From: Adineta vaga
Taxonomy: Eukaryota; Rotifera
Reading direction: 5' to 3'
Length of the DNA stretch: 64,000 nucleotides
Assembly (NCBI GenBank): GCA_021613535.1
Contig: CP075493.1
Span: forward strand, 10,540,001-10,604,000
Every line of letters begins with the position of its first letter. Within the stretch, counting starts at the first letter, position 1. The notes beneath the pieces were generated by a model. That model was given only the letters and a program-made list of their open reading frames with translations, searched no databases and had not been told where the DNA came from. Below are positions 30,582 through 41,736 of this stretch, piece by piece. Position numbers and translations under genes: made by a program.

Positions 30582-33550
30582 TTATTTAGTTTTTATTCCA
30601 GTTCTTCTACCTGTTATAATTGGTCGTTGATCATTGTCATCAAGATAACTGTCAGCAGTTGAACTATCTAAATCATCTGTTGTTGATTTGAATCGAAAAT
30701 CTTCTATTTTCAATCGTTTGGATTTAATATAAAGTAATAAAGAAATAATGGCTAATGTCAAACCAAATGGTGATAGTAAAAATGCGAGTTTATATGATGC
30801 TGTTGTAACATAAGCCCAAAATAAAACAAATAGTATTGAATAGATAAATAAAATATAAACAGTTAAGATTCGAATCAAACGATCACGATGAGATTCTACA
30901 AGATTTGCACTGGATTGAAGTTGTTGATAACGATAATAACACGATGAACTTAAAGATAATGTCAATGGAATAAGAAATAATACTAACTAAAATATCAAAT
31001 CGATAATTAAAGAAAGAATCTTGAAATTTGTGATCTACCTGAATAGCTCCCATGAATGTTTGCATATCTGGTGGTAGATAAGTATCACGTATAATTGTTC
31101 CCCAAAGAAAAATAGCTCCAAAATAGCCATGAGTTAAATAGCCGAAATACCATGGACCTTACATCATGGATATATTTAAAACATAAGTATAAAAACAAAG
31201 GATAATTTGTCTTACCAACAAAATGATATAAAGCTAATCCAATTAATGAATAATAATATAAATCAATGGAACATAGAAGCATCATTCGTAAACGAAATTT
31301 ATTCCATAATGAAAAACAACTACCACAACATGCTATAAAAGAAAATCAATTATTTGTAGAAATATATCGATCGGAATTTTACTCTCAATATGTTATCGTA
31401 GTGAAATGAAAATTATTATTTTATTACTCTATATTGATCAAAAGTAATGATACAATTATGAACGACTCATATTATTATAATTCTATCAGTTTAGTCTATT
31501 TAGATAACGTAAATACATACGTTATTAATTACATTATGTAGGACTATTATAAATAAATATTCAAACATCATTATTGATTCAAAAATACCATTTAATTAGC
31601 AAACAAAATAAAACTAATCTCAAGTGTCAGCATGATGCTATGACCCTATTGATGTCGCAAAACGATACTGATCATATATCGACGTTATTTGTTTCTCACT
31701 GGAGATTGTATTGTAGAAAATACCAATTTAAGTACAGATCGAAAAAAGATTAAGATAATTTCAATGAAGCACTTTACTTACATATCATTCGTTGAGCTCG
31801 ATGTCGATAAAATACAAGCACGAGAATATATAAACACAAAGCTGCAATTATGGAAACTATTCCCTAATAGAAATCAAATGTTTTCTTTCAAAAACCGCAA
31901 ACATTGAAAATCTTCTATACGTACAAATGTTGGCCAATGAATGAATAGTACAAGTTTCGATCGTGTCCATGCGGTTATTGTTGTTGTTGCCAAAGAAAAT
32001 TGATTTTCACTTTTGATAATATTACTCTGATTGTCTTTAATTTCAACTATTAAATTATGGAGAAATCCATCATTATATAAACTTGCATTCCATGGTAGAA
32101 CATATAAATTTTCATGATCGATTGCTTTTATAGCATTACCCAAGAATTTTGTGTCAATCGTAACTCGAACATCAACAATTGGAAATTTCGAGAAAATAAC
32201 AATACTGAAATTAAACGAAACGATTTCATTTTCATTGAATTTCAATAAGACTAGATTACCGAATATGTGTACTCTCACTTAGACGATACAGTGGTTCTCT
32301 TGGTGTTTTAAATTTTGCAGCTTTTGGATTTGATATAACAGCATAAATTGGTTGATCAAAACGAAAATCTTCGAATGATAAGATTCCTGCATCAATGGTT
32401 ATCAATCGAAATCTTCAAGGAACCAAAAAAAGACATAAGGGTGATATCTAGTGTTCAGAATGAAAGATTTGACTATTCTTTACCGTCGATTATCTTTCCA
32501 ATCTCCTAATTCCAATTCAAGTAATCCATCTGAATGCCGAGCATATAAATGTTTAATACCAGAATGAAGATGACCATTTAAATAGACAAGACCATGTTTC
32601 ATTAATTCATCGAGACCTCTGGAATATGTAAATGATAAAGGATAATGACCGAAAAAGATGGTTGCATTCGAATCTTTTGTTTGTGCAGATAAACTTCTAA
32701 TATTATTCATTTCATCCTGACAAAAAAAAACAAATTAACCGAATAAAATTGGAATTGTCAATGAAAACATACCTTTGATATATGGCCAAGAAAATTAAAT
32801 GGACGACCAGCACCTGGTCTTGGACACATATCGATTCCAACAAATGAATACGTATCATTATCTTTGGTTGTTAACGTATATTGATAGGAACCTTTATGTA
32901 CCGGTCCTTGATTAGAATATATACTAGAGAATAGAAACCAAACACACCGAGTAATTTTTTTTTTGAAAACAAAGAGATCATTTCTACCGATAGAAACTTC
33001 TGCTAGATTCAGGATTTGGATCCATAAAACCATCTATTGAATACAATCAAATTTGAAATAATATCAACAGTCAATGATCTCTTACCATGATTGCCTCGCA
33101 TATCAAGCCAAGTTGTATGTTGTGTAACATTTGTTCGAGTGAGAATATTTTTATAAATTATCCATTCTTCTTCATATTGATCAGATCCAAATGTATGATC
33201 ACGATTATGTGTTAAATCACCTAAATTTCTATCAATGAATTTAATAAATAATCAATTATCATTACCTGATACTACGGTCACTTGTGGTTTAATCATGGAT
33301 TTAATAAGTTCATTACAAAATTGTTCGAATTGTTCTATTCGATCCGCATGACCGAAATGCGTTACATGAATATCAGTCACCTATTTCAAGAAGAATTTAT
33401 ATGTATAAGTTATAAAACATGAAAATTGCTTATGATTACATGAATAAAATGAAATAAATGCTTTCCAGTACTGCCAAGAAAGTCATCGGCTAAAGAATTG
33501 CTTTGCTGAATGTAAACAAACAACAGTAAAAGAACAAATGAATATTTCAT
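30582..33550 (-). CDS. TMEM62: TMEM62-like membrane-anchored metallophosphoesterase
   Basis: Metallophosphatase-fold protein with a C-terminal multi-pass membrane region; the enzymatic substrate is not established for the family. The start at 33550 gives a hydrophobic N-terminus (MKYSFVLLLLFVYIQQSNS), a likely signal peptide. Metal-binding motifs appear in order across exons: VTDIHVTHF (D-x-H, near 33370), SGDLTHNRDH (near 33220), RGNHDGF split across the intron near 33060-33090, FFGHYPLS (near 32650) and YLNGHLHSG (near 32570). The family block YSFVGIDMCPRPGAGRPFNFLG lies near 32800-32850. A Greek-key-like middle region is followed by several hydrophobic helices (31300-30700; for example LAFLLSPFGLTLAIISLLLY) and an Asp/Ser-rich cytosolic tail ending at 30582. 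Introns are short. The gene appears intact. Confidence 0.88.
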
Positions 33551-34179
33551 TTGCAAGAAATAAAATCTGAAATAGATCAATATTTTTTAGTTACATTCGA
33601 AATATTCTTATTGAGTATTTGCAAGATTTCAGATCGATCTTTTTCTCCTTCTGATAATACACATTCATTTCACATATATATGTAAATTTCTTTTCTTCTA
33701 AACATTAACTAATCAATTCATTAGTCAGAAGTAATATGACTAAACATGTTACGTATTAACACTCGAAAAAAACTAATTTCGTACATTATTTATTAGTCTC
33801 TTGTCTTTTTCTCCGCCTACTGTATTTGAGTTAAAAGAATTAGACGAAACATTATGTTTATCTATTGGATCGTTTTAACTGATAAATATACCAACAAGGT
33901 CTTCAGTCTCGAAATATCATTGTCTAATGTGATTAGAGAAGAGATGCGTCGATGTAGCTTAATTGATTTTCTGATGTTATTATGTAAGGAGATGAAAGAT
34001 CTATTTCGTCAAGATATCGATTCTTCGTTATTGGCTTAGTTCTTTTCTCATCTCCCCCTCTTTCTCTCTCTGTCTCAGCGGTATTCTGCGCGAGTAAATA
34101 TAAACGGTGTTACCCACACATTCTTAACATAGAAAACAATCATACGTAACTCTTCTTATTCGTTCACTCTCTCCTAATA
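33551..34179. other. Divergent upstream region of TMEM62 (-) and the neuropeptide-like gene (+)
   Basis: No coding sequence is supported. The right end holds a core promoter for the peptide gene: a pyrimidine-rich tract at about 34046-34077 and a TATAAA at 34099-34104. Confidence 0.45.
34099..34104 (+). promoter_or_regulatory. TATA box of the neuropeptide-like gene
   Basis: TATAAA lies 76 bases before the ATG at 34180, preceded by a CT-rich tract. The distance allows a start about 30 bases downstream and a short 5' UTR of about 45-50 bases. It fits a tightly regulated, highly expressed secretory-peptide gene. Confidence 0.5.
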
Positions 34180-34494
34180 ATGATGTTTCGTTCATTCTTT
34201 ATCTTAACTTTACTAATCACTCTATTTATTCATACATTAATTGCAATTAATCCAGCATATCTTCGGGAACATTTGGTTGACAGTAGTCATAATGATATTG
34301 ATAATGATCATTTGGATATTATATTTAAACGAAATAATCATAAAGAAAGTGAAGAAGATCACAATAATGATTATTATGTAATTAAACGTAATAAATATCC
34401 AAATTTTCATTTAAGTCCATTATGGTTATCACGTCGAACACGTACAAATCGTTTTTATGGTAAACCATTATGGATTTCTCGACCGGGACGTTAA
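34180..34494 (+). CDS. Candidate neuropeptide precursor with two PLW(L/I)SR peptides, the last amidated
   Basis: Single-exon frame of 104 residues. Residues 1-23 (MMFRSFFILTLLITLFIHTL...) form a clear signal peptide. An acidic spacer follows, then a series of dibasic sites: KR near residue 50, KR near 70 and RR near 86, with GR at the very end. Two peptides share a core: NKYPNFHLSPLWLS, ending at RR, and TRTNRFYGKPLWISRPGR at the C-terminus, where Gly-Arg predicts an amidated ...SRP-NH2. There are no cysteines. Signal peptide, spacer, dibasic sites, repeated core and terminal amidation signal together are the hallmark of an animal neuropeptide prohormone. I cannot match the core to a named family. 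Either ATG of the MM pair could start it. The gene has its own TATA box. Confidence 0.82.
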   Translation: MMFRSFFILTLLITLFIHTLIAINPAYLREHLVDSSHNDIDNDHLDIIFKRNNHKESEEDHNNDYYVIKRNKYPNFHLSPLWLSRRTRTNRFYGKPLWISRPGR

Positions 34495-35309
34495 AACTTC
34501 AATGATATAAAAACCATTTATTTGTTCCTTGAAATAAAAATAATGTCCATCATTTGTCTTGTCTCTTTTTCTCTCTCTCTCGCTCTTTTTTAATCAAATT
34601 TCATCTTTATATATTAAAACAAACAAATAATCATGCAATTAACTGGATAATTATCAAAATATCCATAGAAAAAATGAAACCGTCAGTTGTTTTTCTTCTA
34701 TAATCGAATAAATGCGCAATTGCATACATGGATATATTCATGTCATAGAAGTAAGTTAGATTTGAATAGAATCTATTTCTAATGATGATGACAAGTTTTA
34801 TTCTTACATTTAATGAACGAAAATGGCTTTTTAAATATGAATAAGAATGAAGGAAAGAAGTTTTACTTTACTCGCCTTGATGTCAGGAAGATTCGCTTGA
34901 ATAACTAACTAACTGGTTTCAAGTCAAGTAATTGTAACACGAAATATTGAATAGAGTTGTCTCATACATACGATTGATCAAACAACGAAACCAGTAACAT
35001 ACTTTCATTTGATGACTAATATATTTCTTGTATTATTAGAATAAATTTTGAATTTTCTGAAAAATTCAAAAAGATATTCTGCAGAAAAAATGAATCATTT
35101 AATATAAGAATATAAAAAACCTATTCAATTGATAACGACATCTATCATTGTTTTCTCATATAGTTATTTTTATATTATAGTATAGCTGTACGATTCAAGA
35201 TGATTTGTTTTAGAATAGATATCAATGACTGATAAAAATAGAAGGTTTATTTCTTATCATGTATAGAAAATAGGACATAGACATATGAACATTGTCACAG
35301 GTGATGCAA
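34495..35309. other. Intergenic, 3' UTRs of convergent genes
   Basis: An AATAAAAATAA-like polyadenylation signal at about 34532-34542 closes the peptide gene. The remainder is AT-rich with no frame of interest. Confidence 0.45.
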
Positions 35310-36948
35310 TCAACTTGTCGAGATATTAATCACTGAATCATCAAGATTTGTCACATATTTTGGTGGTTGAGAAATGTCTCTTTTTTCATCTCCATTCAGA
35401 TTTGCTTGTAAACGAGTTGGATTACCAAAACTTGTTTCCATTGGTACATAAATTCGATGGCCAAGTGAACGAATAAAAGATGGACCAGTTGATACAAGAT
35501 CATCTCTCATCAGTCCACCGGTTGTTAATGTTGCCATACATGGATTTTGAAGTTGAAGTTCTTGTTCTCTAAAACAACAAATCAAACATTGAATTGATTA
35601 AGTCAAACGATGTTTTCAATATGAAATCTTACCTTGAAATTCGTCTTGATAAACGATAAGTGATAAATGTTCGAATAGCAAATAAAACGAGAAAGAGAAT
35701 GATTAATAGTACAACAATTGATGAAACAATCACCACAAAAAGTCCAATCGCACTAACTATTTAAATTGAAAATATAGACGAATATTGAAACTGAAAATTT
35801 TCATCTTCTACTTACTGTTTCGACATTGTTTTCCCGAATGAAAAAAATCACAATCACATTTGTAATCTCCTGGTAAATTTATACAAGCAAATGATCCACA
35901 AAGTCGATCATTACTAGCACATTCGTTGATATCCAATTCACACATGAGACCACCATATCCTGATAAACATTCACATTTACTTGTAACATTCGAACAATAA
36001 CCTTGGAAAAAGAAAGAAGTTTCTCTTGAAACAAACCAAAATCAAATAATCTAACTAACCTCCATTAAAACATTCATAACGACTATCGCATACACCATTT
36101 AATGGTATTTCTAAAATTATGAAAAAGAAAAATTAATGTTTAGAATATGTCTATGTATTAATTAAGTATGATTGTAGAACGGATGTTGAAGTAGTAAGAT
36201 CTCACGTTTTTGCCGACAGGTGAGTAAACGGAAATGAAGTAAATTGAAGGAAAATTTTTCTTTTGTCTTACGTAATAGAAGAATATGTTACCTTGAAGAA
36301 CGCAACGACCAGTTGTTGATGATAATGCGAAGCCGGGAAGACAAACGCAGCTGACACCAGTTGAATTCGTCAGACGTATACATACTGCTCGACTGTCACA
36401 TTTGGCACAATTTGGATCTTCGCTGACGTCAATCACTAAAATCAATTTCACATTTCTTTTTTTTGTTATTTTTATTACTTAATTGAATTAAAACATTTCT
36501 CTTTCTCTTATTCAATTTCAATAGACATCTTATCCGATAGACTGATGTGCCTGATACCTAACATCTCGATCGTCTAGATTCAAGTGTGTATGTACAGACA
36601 TTGCACAAGAATTCATTCTCACATTCGTACTCAATTATGAAGTGTACGTTGATAAACGCCTTTCCTTTCACGTCCCGTCACAATCTTAATCAAACATACG
36701 ATGCTCGACGTGCGATTTGTCCTTTTCTGGTACCCATATCAATTAAATGTATGAGACAAAAGAATTATATTTTCAGATATGAAATAAAAATATTCGATCC
36801 GTAACCAAAACTATATATATATATTTATAGACAAGACGACTAATATTGAACTTATTTGTTTACCTTGTATATATGTTTGTCCGTTGACAGTTTTAAAATT
36901 AATGGCAAGTAAATGAAGAAGAAGAAGAAGAAGAACGATCGTTGACAT
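35310..36948 (-). CDS. EGF-domain single-pass membrane protein
   Basis: Type I membrane protein, probably an adhesion or signalling ectodomain. Exon 1 (36948 to about 36864) encodes a signal peptide with six consecutive leucines (MSTIVLLLLLLHLLAINFK). After a roughly 430-bp intron come Cys-rich modules: DPNCAKCDSRAVCIRL...SCVCLPGF...GRCVLQ (36430-36295); GVCDSRYECFNGGYCSNVTSKCECLSGYGG (split near 36060); and a calcium-binding-type EGF opening DINECASNDRLCGSFACINL and ending CDCDFFHSGKQC (about 35950-35825). One transmembrane helix (SAIGLFVVIVSSIVVLLIILFLVLFAI region, 35755-35670) precedes a basic stop-transfer and a cytosolic tail of about 100 residues ending VINISTS. The exact orthologue is unclear. 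Confidence 0.75.
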
Positions 36949-37641
36949 TACTTCCAGATTAGCTTTCAAAATGCACATACATACACCGAGAATAAGAATG
37001 ATTGTTTTAGAATAAGCTTGTGTGAAAGAAATAGATCTTCTCTCTTTCTTATTCTCTTGCGCAATGGTACCAACAAAAAAGAATGTTCTCTTATTTCTTT
37101 TCTCCTATTGACCAAAGCAAAGAGAGAGTGAGAAGAAGAAGAAGAAGAAGAAGAAAAAAACGCCAACGAAAGCACTTTTCTCCTTGACAGTGGTTACTCA
37201 AATCATGTAAAAGCCCACTCAATCTTTAATCATTAATACATTCTTAATAGATTTATATGTGAAAATAATCATTTGTTCTGTCTTGATGACATCAATATGT
37301 ATTTCTTTCATCAAATCAAATAGCAAGAACAACAACAACAACAACAACAACAAAAAAAAGGAGAAGAAGAGAGAAAAACTGAGTAGAGATTTGAAGAGTA
37401 TATGTATTGTTTATAAAACACAAATACGGTTTCGAAAAAAAAACAAGAACAGCACAGAATGTTCAATGAAATAATCTCTTTCAAAAGCATTTTAGTGGAT
37501 TTATACATGAATAGAGAAGATTAAAAAATCTTCTTTTTTGTGTTTTTTTCCTTTTCTTGATTAGTAATAATAATAATAATAATAGAAATAGAACAGAAAG
37601 GATTTTCAAACGATTGGTTTGTCTTTGTCTAAGAAAAGAAT
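36949..37641. other. Intergenic with simple repeats
   Basis: It contains a (GAA)n run at 37132-37154, an (AAC)n run at about 37328-37351 and an (ATA)n run near 37566-37582. The open frames here are low-complexity. The region is upstream of the EGF gene and downstream of the SR-protein gene. Confidence 0.45.
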
Positions 37642-39262
37642 CTATCGACTCGCACGAGATCTTGAATGGGATTTGGTTCTTGATCGACGTTCTTTTGATC
37701 GAGCTGGACTATCCGATCCAGAACGTGAACGACTATATGAACGACGACGATCATGTGATGATCGACTACTTCCCGAACGACTTCGACTTCTAAAGATCAA
37801 AATTATGTTTACAAATATTTATATCGAATAAATATATTTACTTATCAGCACGTTTGGATGAATGACCATTACCCGTTCGTCTCGAACTTCGACTTCGACT
37901 ACGACTTTTTGAACTTGATCTAGAAAAAACGGTATGTATTTGACAACAAACATACATATATTGCATTCGAATCTATACTAGTTAGACTAGTCTGCAAGAT
38001 ACTTGGATGTCTCAATCGATTCTCTTTTGGTGATAATGAACTATAATGTATGAGAACTATTTAACTTTTTTGATACAAATAATACCAGTGTAAACTAACA
38101 TCTTGTTTTCTATACTGAAAGTTAATAATTAGTTGACTGTTAAGAAAGAAATAAAAGATACCCATTGTCTAATTAGATGACAACATATTCTATTTTCGAT
38201 TTTTCATCGCATACACACCTTTGAAATTGTTATATTTTGCATGAAAGAAATCGAATGAATAAATCGAGAATTTTTTGTTTGAATTCAATTGTTTCGAATG
38301 GAATATCGGATATTCTGACTCCCAATCCAAAGAAGAATTCCATCGATAGACAGATATCGATACCATGAAGATTATTTTTTTTCGATCTAGTCATATGTGA
38401 ATCGCTCGCGCTCGTTTTAATCTCTGTTCATCAATGAACTAAAAACAGATAGACGTTTTTGTATGTGTATTTCGTCTTGTCTTTTTGTTTTGTTAAAACA
38501 ATATCTAATCCCATAGAAAGATTGATTGATAACAATCGTTGTACATACCTCATACGACGTTGACGTCTTAATCGAATTTCACAATCGTATGCATAATGAC
38601 CACGATCTGAAAATGAATAATTTTTATATGAAATTTTAATAGATTAAGACAAACCTCCACATTCATAACAAACATCATGTGGATTAAAAGGTTTCCGTGA
38701 TCGTGGTGAGCGACTACCCGAACGACGTCGAGCTCGACTACTACTACTACCACCACCACCACCACCACCACTACCACCACGATTTGATCGACCTCGACCA
38801 TGAGAAAATTCTACACGAACACGTGATCCACATAACATTCTAAATGAAAAGAGAATCTTCTTATCCTTTGAAAAAATTCTATCTTTTATATTTCTTACTT
38901 GCCATCAAGAGCTTTTACAGCATCAGCAGCATCACGTTGATCTTCAAATTCAATAAAACCTAGAAAAAAAAACTCATCTCTATATTTAAAACAAATTTTC
39001 ACTTCAATTATTTACCATAACCCCATGGACTTCGTGAAAGCCTATTTTTAAACAGATAAAAATTGAAATTCCTTAATAAAACATAATTTTATACTTACCA
39101 AACACTACGTAATTTTCCATAATAACTGAATGCTTTTTCAACTTCTTCTTTACTTGCATCACGTGATAAATCACCCAGAAATACCTAAATAATAGATTCA
39201 ATGATGATTTTTATCTATTTGTCAAATATTACTGTAATTGGTTCGTCTTGTCCTCGTGACAT
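37642..39262 (-). CDS. SR splicing factor, SRSF7/SRSF3-like (RRM, CCHC knuckle, RS domain)
   Basis: Serine/arginine-rich factor acting in pre-mRNA splicing and mRNA export. Exon 1 (39262 to about 39235) gives MSRGQDEPIT. The RRM follows with RNP2 VFLGDL, then DASKEEVEKAFSYYGKL, RNP1 GYGFIEFE and DAADAVKALDGK. A Gly-rich linker (near 38750) and an RS-type stretch lead to a CCHC zinc knuckle, CYECG...GHYAYDC (split near 38640). That knuckle distinguishes SRSF7 (9G8) from SRSF3. The C-terminal RS domain (about 37920-37645) is rich in SR dipeptides and ends SRSRASR. Introns are short except one of about 630 bp (38547 to about 37920) between the knuckle and the RS domain. It lies 57 bp downstream of TMEM218 on the same strand, with an acceptor-like TTTTAG at 39291-39295 before the start. 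Confidence 0.9.
38364..38438 (-). other. Possible poison cassette exon inside the long SR-gene intron
   Basis: On the minus strand a pyrimidine-rich stretch ending CTGTTTTTAG precedes 38438, and a CATG|GTATCG donor follows 38364, defining a 75-nt cassette. Joined to the upstream exon, which ends in phase 2 after CGT CGT ATG AG, it reaches an in-frame TAA after seven codons. It contains a purine-rich GAGCGCGAGCG enhancer-like motif. SRSF3 and SRSF7 in other animals autoregulate through poison exons, so this is a reasoned prediction without transcript support. Confidence 0.35.
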
Positions 39263-39319
39263 AATTTCTATTTCAATAGAAAATTTTTATCTAAAATTAT
39301 TTATTGTAAAAACAAGATT

Positions 39320-39667
39320 TCATCTAACAAAACGTTTTCGAATTGGTTGGGCAAATATTTGAGGAAGTATTTCATGAAGAAAAATCATTACAACACCAAC
39401 TAGAAATGTTACACAAAGAAATGTTAAAATAAGTATACGAGCAAGAGATTCATAACGATCAGGAGGATCATTTATAGATTTATATGAACTATCATTATTA
39501 TCACGTGGTAATAATGTTAAAACAAGTGTTACTATAATTGCAATTACTAAAGCAACTAAACCAATAAAACGAACTGGTGATTGTACGAATGTAAATAATG
39601 TTAATAGGGCAAATGCAATAACCCAAATGACGATTAATATAATAACACCTGTTCCTAAATCAGCCAT
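39320..39667 (-). CDS. TMEM218: TMEM218-like ciliary transition-zone membrane protein
   Basis: Single-exon, 115 residues, about the same length as the vertebrate protein. It has three hydrophobic helices: GVIILIVIWVIAFALLTLF, an FIGLVALVIAIIVTLVLTLL segment, and ILILTFLCVTFLVGVVMIF. LLPRDN follows the second helix, and a C-terminal HEILPQIFAQPI block resembles the family signature. Orthologues work with TMEM67 and related proteins at the ciliary transition zone, which fits a ciliated animal. The start codon is at 39665-39667. The SR-factor gene begins 57 bp after its stop, with an AATAAA-like signal in between. Confidence 0.8.
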   Translation of the reverse strand: MADLGTGVIILIVIWVIAFALLTLFTFVQSPVRFIGLVALVIAIIVTLVLTLLPRDNNDSSYKSINDPPDRYESLARILILTFLCVTFLVGVVMIFLHEILPQIFAQPIRKRFVR

Positions 39668-41736
39668 TATGATTAAAGTTCTTTTTATTTAAAGAAATGA
39701 GATCAGATGGATATGGACGGATAAAATAATCTCTTGTCTTTGTCTATAGCATCATATGTATATAATTTCCTATTGATCCACCATTGTTCTGATGACCTCC
39801 ATTTGTAACCAAGGATGAAACAATTCCTTGATTCGTGTATTTTATATCGAATATTTCACTTTGTAATGATACTGATATAAACAGAACGATTGTTTTAGAA
39901 ATATTTTAATATTGTTGCTAAGTTTGACACTATACGGAAATCAACGATATGTGCGACATCTGCTGACTACAATTGATTTACGAACGATGAGAAAAAAAGA
40001 TGAAATTGTAAAAACGATGTTATGTCTTTTTCAACTCATAAAACGAGAATCAAAAATCACGAGAAGCATTATTCAAGTCGTTGTGTTTGATTCTGTTTGA
40101 TAACCGTTCTTTAATTCATCAAACAGATAACGAACATGAAATCGATATAAAATATTTTCTATACGTGTCATTGTCATTGTTTTTGCTTCATTTGTATAAT
40201 TATATTTAAAGTATTTATCCTATTAAACACAAGTAAAACGTGTTGATATGTAAGAAGAACTCTCTCTCAAGTACAATATTCTCTTCTCATTTTTTTTTGT
40301 AAGAAAATTATTCTCTCTGGATAATATTTTAAATTAATCCTAGATTGAAGATCGTTTATCTTTTAAAAATAGAATCAAATTTGCATGTAAATGTTTTTGA
40401 AGATGGATGATAATTGAGAAGAATATGTGTGTGTTTTTTTTTCATTCATTTTCCACACGAGATCTAATGATATGCTTCTTTCCTTGACGAATGACTTGCA
40501 GTTTTATCGATGAATTTGCCATCTTTTTGCTCCATCAAAAACAAGTCATCACAATATAGCTTCACATAATGTGTGGAATTTTGATTTCTCTAACAGTCAA
40601 TTTTAACGACTAATAATAGATCGAATAGCGAACGGAAATAGACTTTTACATATAAGAAATGGATTTTAATGATACTATTCAATCTTAAATAAAAGCTTTG
40701 CAAAAAAACAAATGACATGTTTTAACCTTTATTATTATGCTCGATATGAATATTCGTCGTATAGGCAGAGAAACACTTGGTTTATCTTTTGTACTATTTA
40801 CTCATTCACATCTCTCGAAGCTTAATCCAATTCACTTAAGTATGAAGTTTCTCGAATGAACAAATACTTTCTATTGACTCAGTAAAGCTTTTGTATGGAA
40901 ACAAACAAATACTTGTCAGATCAGTCAATAATTCGTCAGAGTTATGACATAATTATCATTGTTTTTTATTTTCGTAATAATCGAGCAAGATTAAGATTAG
41001 CTTGGATAGTTCATTATTCTCTCGTTAGGTACAAGCGTTTATTTCATTGTTTTACAACCTCTGTTAATGCGTAATGCTTTTTTTCCATATTTATCTTTTT
41101 AAGTATATAAAATTCTACACAATGTTGTTGACTTCCGTTGTTGGGACGTACCAAGAAAAACACTCGGTTCTCATTAAATATAATAACTATAATAAGAAGA
41201 GGTTTTTCTACATTTGAACAAGAAAAAAACATGAAGAACTGATGATTTGATCATGAAACTTTAGGTAGTTTTTTGAATGTCAGTTCTCGTTTTTTTTCTC
41301 TCTCTCTCTCTCGGTAAATTTGTAATGGTAAATAAACCGTTTAGTAGATAGCATTATTAGTTTTCATGAAAGAAACACCTATTGAAAACATGTCATTTAA
41401 GTCGAGTGTATGAGAAATTGTGAATCAATCAAGCTTATATTCTTGTGTTCAGTCAAATGATAAACAGGCATGTAAATTATAGAGAAAAAAAGCACTTTTG
41501 ATGTCATGAATGTTGAATAAAATATGAGAATAATAGAAAAAAAACTCATCGTCATTGATGCCGATAGGTGTGCTCTTCTTTCTCTCTTTCTCTATTCCTC
41601 TCTCTTTTTTCTGTTATTTACAATTAGAAATAATGATATGAGGGAGAAAAGAGTTTTCATTCATCTTTAGATAAGTAATTGAAATGAAAAAAGATATCAT
41701 AATTTATTTTCTAAAATCTGTCAACAACAATTCATA
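39668..41736. other. Noncoding region between divergent TMEM218 (-) and the GPCR gene (+)
   Basis: About 2 kb, AT-rich, stop-dense. A (CT)n tract lies at about 41298-41313 and another CT-rich tract at 41577-41610, upstream of the GPCR. No gene, tRNA or mobile element is seen. Confidence 0.4.

Noticed and set aside
37132-37582. Repeated triplets as a possible CRISPR-like or satellite array
   Set aside because: They are simple (GAA)n, (AAC)n and (ATA)n microsatellites with no spacers.
38568-38801. Val-rich minus-strand frame in the SR-factor gene
   Set aside because: Wrong-frame reading of the poly-Gly linker in the SR protein.
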